Positions 59,527 through 64,000 of a stretch of 64,000 nt of DNA are shown in pieces. How positions within the stretch are numbered: the first letter of the stretch is position 1; every line of letters starts with the position of its first letter. The notes beneath the pieces were generated by a model. That model saw only the letters and a list, made by a program, of their open reading frames with translations. It was not told where the DNA came from and searched no databases. A program made the translations under genes and the position numbers. This stretch comes from Tessaracoccus sp. SD287. Lineage in GTDB: Bacteria; Actinomycetota; Actinomycetes; Propionibacteriales; Propionibacteriaceae. The DNA lies in contig NZ_JADIJQ010000001.1 in the NCBI RefSeq assembly GCF_017355265.1, positions 62,001 through 126,000 on the forward strand. Reading direction: 5' to 3'.

Positions 59527-62500
59527 TCAGCCGAGCTTGGCAATGGCCGTGCGTACCCGTTTGGCCGAGATCGGCACCGACGCCTTGAGTTGTTGGGCGA
59601 ACAGGCTCACCCGGAGCTCCTCGATGAGGAAGGCGACCTCCTCCACCTCCGGTGGCAGCGGCCCCGGCGGCAGGGTGGCGCACAGGTCGGCGTAGTCGGC
59701 CTCCAGGTCATCGATGACGTCCTGGTTCTGGGCGTCGCGTCGGGGATTGCCCCGCCAGGCGGTGAGGCGCAGCGCCATCGCCTGGACGTAGCGTGGCAGG
59801 TGCCCGAACCACGGGTCGGGGGTGGCCGAGATGAAGTTCGGGAACAGCAGGTTGTCGAGCTGCTGGGTGACGTCCTGGGCGATCCGCTCCCCCGCAGGCA
59901 CGCCGGCGAGTGCCTCCAGCACGGACAGTCGGTGGGTCAGCACCTGGGCCACGGTCGAGACGACCTGACGCATCCGGTCGGCCTGCCCCTGGCGGACCTC
60001 CACCGCCAGCGCCTGGTAGCTCGCCGCCGAGCGGGTGGCCGAGAGGTCCGGGTCCATGGCCCGGGCGAGCGAGTCGACCGCCTTCAGGCGGGCATCGGCG
60101 AGCAGGGCGGGCACGTTCGGGTACGGGCTGTGGGCCAGCGCCACCTTCTCGGCGTTGCCCAGGTGGGCGACCACCCAGTTGGTGGGGTCCGGGTTGGTCA
60201 GCACCAGCAGCCGGCGCACGCCACGCGCGTGGGAGACCTGCTGGGCCCGGGGACTGTCGAGGACGACCACGCCGACGCTGTTGCCCTCATCGGCCAGGGC
60301 CGGGTAGCCAATGGCGGAGGTGCCACCGCGGGACAGGTCCTGTTCGGTGGGCACGGGGCCGAAGGACCAGTCCGTCGCGCCGGTGACCCGCTGCTTCTTC
60401 GCCGCCCGGGTGAGCACCTGGGACACCTGGCCGGCCAGCAGTTGGCGGACCGCCGCGAAGTCCTTGGTGGCGGACGCCGGTGCCCCCTCCCCGACGACCT
60501 GGAAGGAGACCTGCAGGTGTGGAGGCAGCGCCGACGGGCTCCATTCGTGTGGTTCGACGATGTGGCCCGTGATGGCCCGCAGTGCTCGGCCGAGTTCGTC
60601 GGCCAACCGCCGGGACTGGTCGGCGCCGAACTCGTCCAACCAGCGCAGCGCCCGCCGGGCATGGTCGGGGGCCGGGACGAAGTTGCGTCGTACCGCCTTG
60701 GGCAGTCCGCGGATCAGCTCGGCGGCGACCTCCTGGCGCAGCCCGGGCACCTGCCAGCTGAACGGTTCGGCGGTGAGCTGGTTGAGCTGGGCCAGTGGGA
60801 TGGTGACGGTGACCCCGTCGTGGCCCGAGCCGGGGTCGAAGACGTAGCTGACCGGCAGTTCCAGGTCCCCCACCTGCCAGCGGTCGGGGAAGGCCGTCGC
60901 ATCGGGGCCGGCGGTGTCGTCGCGGATCAGGTCGTCGATGGCCAGGTCGAGCAGGTGGGGCTGGTCAATGCGCCGCCACCAGGTGTCGAAGGTGGCCCCG
61001 CTGACGACCTCGCCCGGGATCCGAGCGTCGTAGAAGTCGTAGATGGTCTGGTCGTCGACGAGCAGGTCGCGGCGACGGGTGCGCTCCTCCAACTGTTCGG
61101 CCTCGGCGCGCACCTCGGCATTGCGGCTGAAGAAGGCGTGGCGGGTCTGCCAGCCGCCCTCGACCAGCGCGGACCGCAGGAAGATCTGCCGGGCGGCGAC
61201 CGGGTCGACGTGGGAGTAGTTCACCCGCCGGTCGGCGATGATGGGCACCCCGTAGAGGCTGACCTTCTGATAGGCGACGACGCTGGCCGAACTGGACGAC
61301 CAGTGGGGTTCGGAGTAGCTGGACGTGAGCGCATGACCACCCACCTGCTCGATCCATTCCGGTTCGACCTCGGCCACCATCCGGGCCCACAGGCGGCTGG
61401 TCTCGACCAGTTCGACGGCCATCACCAGGGGCGGGTTGACCTTTGCCAGCGCCGAGCCGGGGTTGATGGCGAAGCGGGCGTTGCGGGCACCGATGTACTC
61501 CCGGGGTCCGCGACCACGGCGGCCCGGTTTGGTGCCGGGGGGTGCCTTCGGTTCGCGGACGTCGAGCAGGCCGATGTGGGACAGCAGGCCGGAGGCGACC
61601 GCCGTCAGCACCGCTTGGGTCGGCGCCGGGGTGCGGTTCGGGCGCCACTTCAGGTCACGTCCGATGTCGCGCAGTTGCGCGGCCAGGTCCTCCCACTCGC
61701 GCACCCGCAGGAAGTTGATGAACTCGTCGCGGCAGAGTCGACGGAAGGCGTTGCCGCTGAGGGTGGCACGTCGGTCGGCGAGGTAATGCCACAGCCGCAG
61801 CAGGGCCATGATGTCACCACCCTCAGCGGGCTTGGGCGCGGTGTCCTGCTTGCGGGTGTTGCTGTGGGCCGTGTGGCGCAGCGGGGCGGTGTCGTCCCCG
61901 GTGCGTTCCGCCGGGCCGGGCTGGTCGGGGGCGGCGTCGGTGTGGAACCGTGCGTGCAGGGCGTCGGCCTGTTCCCGCTTGTCGGCCGGTCGCTCGCGCA
62001 CGTCGGGGATGGCCAGGGCGGCGACGATGACCTGGACCTCACGCAGCGCGTCGCGGCGTTGACCCTCGACCAGCATCCGGGCCAGCCTCGGGTCGACCGG
62101 GATCCTGGCCAGCTGGTGGCCCACGTCGGTGAGCCGCGGATTGTTCCGGTTGCCCGGCTTCAGCGCGCCCAGTTCCTCGAGCAGTTTGACGCCGTCATTG
62201 ATCTGGGCGGCGTCGGGGGCCTCGACGAACGGGAAGCTGCTGATGGCCCCCAGCCGCGCCTGGGCCATTTGCAGGATGACCGAGGCCAGGTTGGTGCGCA
62301 GGATCTCGGGCTCGGTGAACTCGGGCCGGGCGGCGAAGTCCTCCTCGGAGTACAGCCGGATGCAGATGCCGGGGGCCACCCGACCGCAGCGGCCGGCACG
62401 CTGGTTGGCCGACGCCTGCGAGACGGGTTCGATGGGCAGCCTCTGCACCTTGGTGCGCGCCGAGTAACGGGAGATGCGGGCGGTGCCGACGTCGACCACG

Positions 62501-63369
62501 TAGCGGATGCCGGGCACCGTCAGCGAGGTCTCCGCGACGTTGGTGGCCAGGACGATGCGCCGGGTCGTGTGGGCCTGGAAGATCTTCTGCTGCTCGGCCG
62601 AGGACAGCCGGGCGAACATGGGGACGACCTCGACGCCGGGCAGCTTGAGCTCGCCCAGCGCCTCGGCGGCGTCGCGAATCTCACGTTCGCCGGACAGGAA
62701 GACCAGGATGTCGCCGGGCCCGGCGGCCAGCAGGTCACCGACGGCATTGACGATGCCGGTGTTCTGGTCGGGCTCGTCGGGGTCCAGCGGCTGGTAGCGC
62801 ACCTCGACCGGGTAGGTGCGCCCGGAGACCTCCACGATCGGGGCATTGTCGAAGTGCTCACTGAAGCGCGCGGTGTCGATGGTCGCCGAGGTGATGACCA
62901 GCTTCAGGTCGGGGCGCCGCGGCAGCAGCTGTTTGAGGTAGCCGAGCAGGAAGTCAATGTTGAGGCTGCGCTCATGGGCCTCATCAATGATGATCGTGTC
63001 GTAGCGGCGCAGGTCGCGGTCATGGGTGATGGCGGCCAGCAGCACCCCGTCGGTCATCACCGTCAGCTGGGTGTCTCTGCCGGCCTTGCGGGTGAACCGC
63101 ACCTGGTAGCCGACCTGGTCACCGATCGCGACGCCGAGTTCGTCGGCGATGCGTTCGGCGACGGTGCGGGCGGCGATGCGACGCGGCTGGGTGTGGGCGA
63201 TCCGGGTGCGGCCCAACTGCAGCGCGACCTTCGGCAGCTGGGTGGTCTTGCCCGAACCCGTCTCGCCGGCGACGACGATGACCTGGTGCTTGGTCAGCAG
63301 GTCGGCAATGTCGTCGACCCGGGCCGTGATCGGCAGGGACTCGTCGAAGGTGATCTGGGGAGTGCTCAT
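59527..63369 (-). CDS. hrpA: ATP-dependent RNA helicase HrpA
   Basis: 1280 residues, full length. DEAH helicase core: VVAGETGSGKTTQLPK (Walker A, about 34-49), IIIDEAHERSLNIDF, ITSATIDTARF, and QRAGRCGRVAPG (motif VI). The helicase-associated and OB-fold regions follow, then the large C-terminal DUF3418 domain (about 650-1270). It takes part in mRNA processing or rescue of stalled ribosomes in other bacteria. A separate gene, 57 bases from the upstream tesB on the same strand order. Confidence 0.96.
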   Translation of the reverse strand: MSTPQITFDESLPITARVDDIADLLTKHQVIVVAGETGSGKTTQLPKVALQLGRTRIAHTQPRRIAARTVAERIADELGVAIGDQVGYQVRFTRKAGRDTQLTVMTDGVLLAAITHDRDLRRYDTIIIDEAHERSLNIDFLLGYLKQLLPRRPDLKLVITSATIDTARFSEHFDNAPIVEVSGRTYPVEVRYQPLDPDEPDQNTGIVNAVGDLLAAGPGDILVFLSGEREIRDAAEALGELKLPGVEVVPMFARLSSAEQQKIFQAHTTRRIVLATNVAETSLTVPGIRYVVDVGTARISRYSARTKVQRLPIEPVSQASANQRAGRCGRVAPGICIRLYSEEDFAARPEFTEPEILRTNLASVILQMAQARLGAISSFPFVEAPDAAQINDGVKLLEELGALKPGNRNNPRLTDVGHQLARIPVDPRLARMLVEGQRRDALREVQVIVAALAIPDVRERPADKREQADALHARFHTDAAPDQPGPAERTGDDTAPLRHTAHSNTRKQDTAPKPAEGGDIMALLRLWHYLADRRATLSGNAFRRLCRDEFINFLRVREWEDLAAQLRDIGRDLKWRPNRTPAPTQAVLTAVASGLLSHIGLLDVREPKAPPGTKPGRRGRGPREYIGARNARFAINPGSALAKVNPPLVMAVELVETSRLWARMVAEVEPEWIEQVGGHALTSSYSEPHWSSSSASVVAYQKVSLYGVPIIADRRVNYSHVDPVAARQIFLRSALVEGGWQTRHAFFSRNAEVRAEAEQLEERTRRRDLLVDDQTIYDFYDARIPGEVVSGATFDTWWRRIDQPHLLDLAIDDLIRDDTAGPDATAFPDRWQVGDLELPVSYVFDPGSGHDGVTVTIPLAQLNQLTAEPFSWQVPGLRQEVAAELIRGLPKAVRRNFVPAPDHARRALRWLDEFGADQSRRLADELGRALRAITGHIVEPHEWSPSALPPHLQVSFQVVGEGAPASATKDFAAVRQLLAGQVSQVLTRAAKKQRVTGATDWSFGPVPTEQDLSRGGTSAIGYPALADEGNSVGVVVLDSPRAQQVSHARGVRRLLVLTNPDPTNWVVAHLGNAEKVALAHSPYPNVPALLADARLKAVDSLARAMDPDLSATRSAASYQALAVEVRQGQADRMRQVVSTVAQVLTHRLSVLEALAGVPAGERIAQDVTQQLDNLLFPNFISATPDPWFGHLPRYVQAMALRLTAWRGNPRRDAQNQDVIDDLEADYADLCATLPPGPLPPEVEEVAFLIEELRVSLFAQQLKASVPISAKRVRTAIAKLG

Positions 63370-63430
63370 GACCGGCCCAGCCTAGCCGTGCCCACGCGGG
63401 GGGCACGGCAGCCGAGGCAGGACGTCTGGC

Positions 63431-64000
63431 TCAGCGCACCACCATCAGCGGTGATTCGGCGTGGGCCAGCACGGCTCGGGTCATCCCGCCCAGGGCGAAG
63501 CCCAGCACGGTGGGGGCACGCATGCCGAGCACCAGCAGGTCGACCTCGCGGCTGAGCGAGACCAACCGGTCGACGGGGTCACCGGCCTGGACCAGCACCT
63601 CGACCGGGACATGGGATTCGCTGCCGGCGACCCGGTCGACGAGTTCGGTGATGGCTGTCCTGGCCTCGGTGAGCAGTTCGCGTTCGGCGTCGGCGGTCAA
63701 CTGGTAACCGCCGAACATGCCCACCGGGACGGCGGGCTGGATGTGGGTCACGATCAGCCTGGCGCCCCGGACCCGTGCCTCCACCAGCGCCTCGGCCAGG
63801 GTCTCGGCGCTGTGTCCCTCACCGTCGACGCCCACGGCGACGACCTTGCGGCCCCCCGTCTCGTCGGGGTTGACGGCCGCCGAGATGACCACCAGCGGGC
63901 AGTGGGCGACGGCCGCCAGGGAGGCCGAGGTGGAACCCACGAACATGCGTTCCAGGCCGCCCAGCCGGCGGCGTCCGACCACGAGCCGGTCAGCATTCTC
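63431..64000 (-). CDS. Universal stress protein, N-terminus beyond the window
   Basis: At least 190 residues; the frame is still open at the window edge. The end of a first USP domain (LVVGRRRLGGLERMFVGSTSASLAAVAHCPLVVI) is followed by a complete second one (VVAVGVDGEGHSAETLAEAL ... LLVLGMRAPTVLGFALGGMTRAVLAHAESPLMVV). Both carry the G-x2-G-x9-G(S/T) style ATP loop, weak in the second. A tandem USP of about 290-300 residues is expected. The apparent start at 63982 is inside the first domain and is not real. Confidence 0.88.
   Translation of the reverse strand, partial: ENADRLVVGRRRLGGLERMFVGSTSASLAAVAHCPLVVISAAVNPDETGGRKVVAVGVDGEGHSAETLAEALVEARVRGARLIVTHIQPAVPVGMFGGYQLTADAERELLTEARTAITELVDRVAGSESHVPVEVLVQAGDPVDRLVSLSREVDLLVLGMRAPTVLGFALGGMTRAVLAHAESPLMVVR

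Noticed and set aside
58723-63555. A 1610-codon open frame on the plus strand
   Set aside because: It is antisense to tesB and hrpA, whose domains are complete; its translation is a Gly/Val/Arg/His-rich shadow typical of GC-rich genes.

Overview
The window is a GC-rich actinobacterial chromosome segment, most like a member of the Propionibacteriaceae. The evidence is the set of actinobacteria-restricted families (SepH, DUF3000, DUF3093, DUF3710, DUF4193, DUF5998, DUF7455, a PIG-L deacetylase of the mycothiol type), a 13E12/DUF222 HNH gene, two primary-type sigma factors, and many genes that appear to start without a leader, with a -10 box only 6-7 bases before the start codon. The genus cannot be fixed from sequence alone.

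Layout. 1-930: a possible integrase tail at the left edge, a Gly-Cys-Val tRNA cluster on the minus strand and a lone tRNA-Val(CAC) on the plus strand. 1.1-8.9 kb: housekeeping genes (YihY-type membrane protein, CbiX-like chelatase, PPK2-type kinase, msrB, DUF3000, RNase D, dxs, and an uncharacterised gene behind a LexA-type box). 9.1-11.9 kb: an accessory block with a hypothetical gene followed by a tight antitoxin / toxin / abortive-infection operon. 12.1-14.9 kb: acnA. 14.9-18.2 kb: a decayed gene and a large SIR2 / P-loop / helical-repeat protein that looks like an antiphage effector. 18.4-19.6 kb: TRAM-domain RNA methyltransferase. 19.6-23.0 kb: thiolase, alpha/beta hydrolase and a CoA-transferase pair whose A subunit has lost its N-terminus. 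23.2-25.2 kb: APC permease. 25.3-31.5 kb: a carbohydrate cluster with a split transketolase, an FGGY kinase, two DeoC-family aldolases and a DAACS symporter, with two copies of one operator.

31.7-45.0 kb: conserved actinobacterial backbone (two TrkA proteins, OB-fold, DUF3710, dut, DUF3093, DUF4235, DUF4193, DUF6458, sepH, sulfurtransferase, tdk, phosphodiesterase, DUF5998, App1-type phosphatase, and a type IIA topoisomerase A subunit). 45.0-50.6 kb: DUF222-HNH gene with a LexA-type promoter, methyltransferase, beta-carbonic anhydrase, PIG-L deacetylase and a UMF1-like MFS transporter. 50.7-64.0 kb: topoisomerase B subunit, DUF7455, GNAT, primary sigma factor, oligopeptidase B, second sigma factor, tesB, hrpA and the C-terminal part of a universal stress protein cut by the window edge.

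How it fits together. The order dxs - acnA - TRAM methyltransferase - APC permease - trkA pair - OB-fold - DUF3710 - dut reads as an old backbone opened at four junctions by accessory material: two defence-like inserts flanking acnA and two catabolic inserts flanking the permease. The most interesting signals are the SIR2/P-loop protein with a Walker A motif lacking its lysine, the uncharacterised gene that shares a LexA-type promoter with the HNH gene, the twin operators of the carbohydrate cluster, and a hairpin that covers the ribosome-binding site of the second sigma factor.
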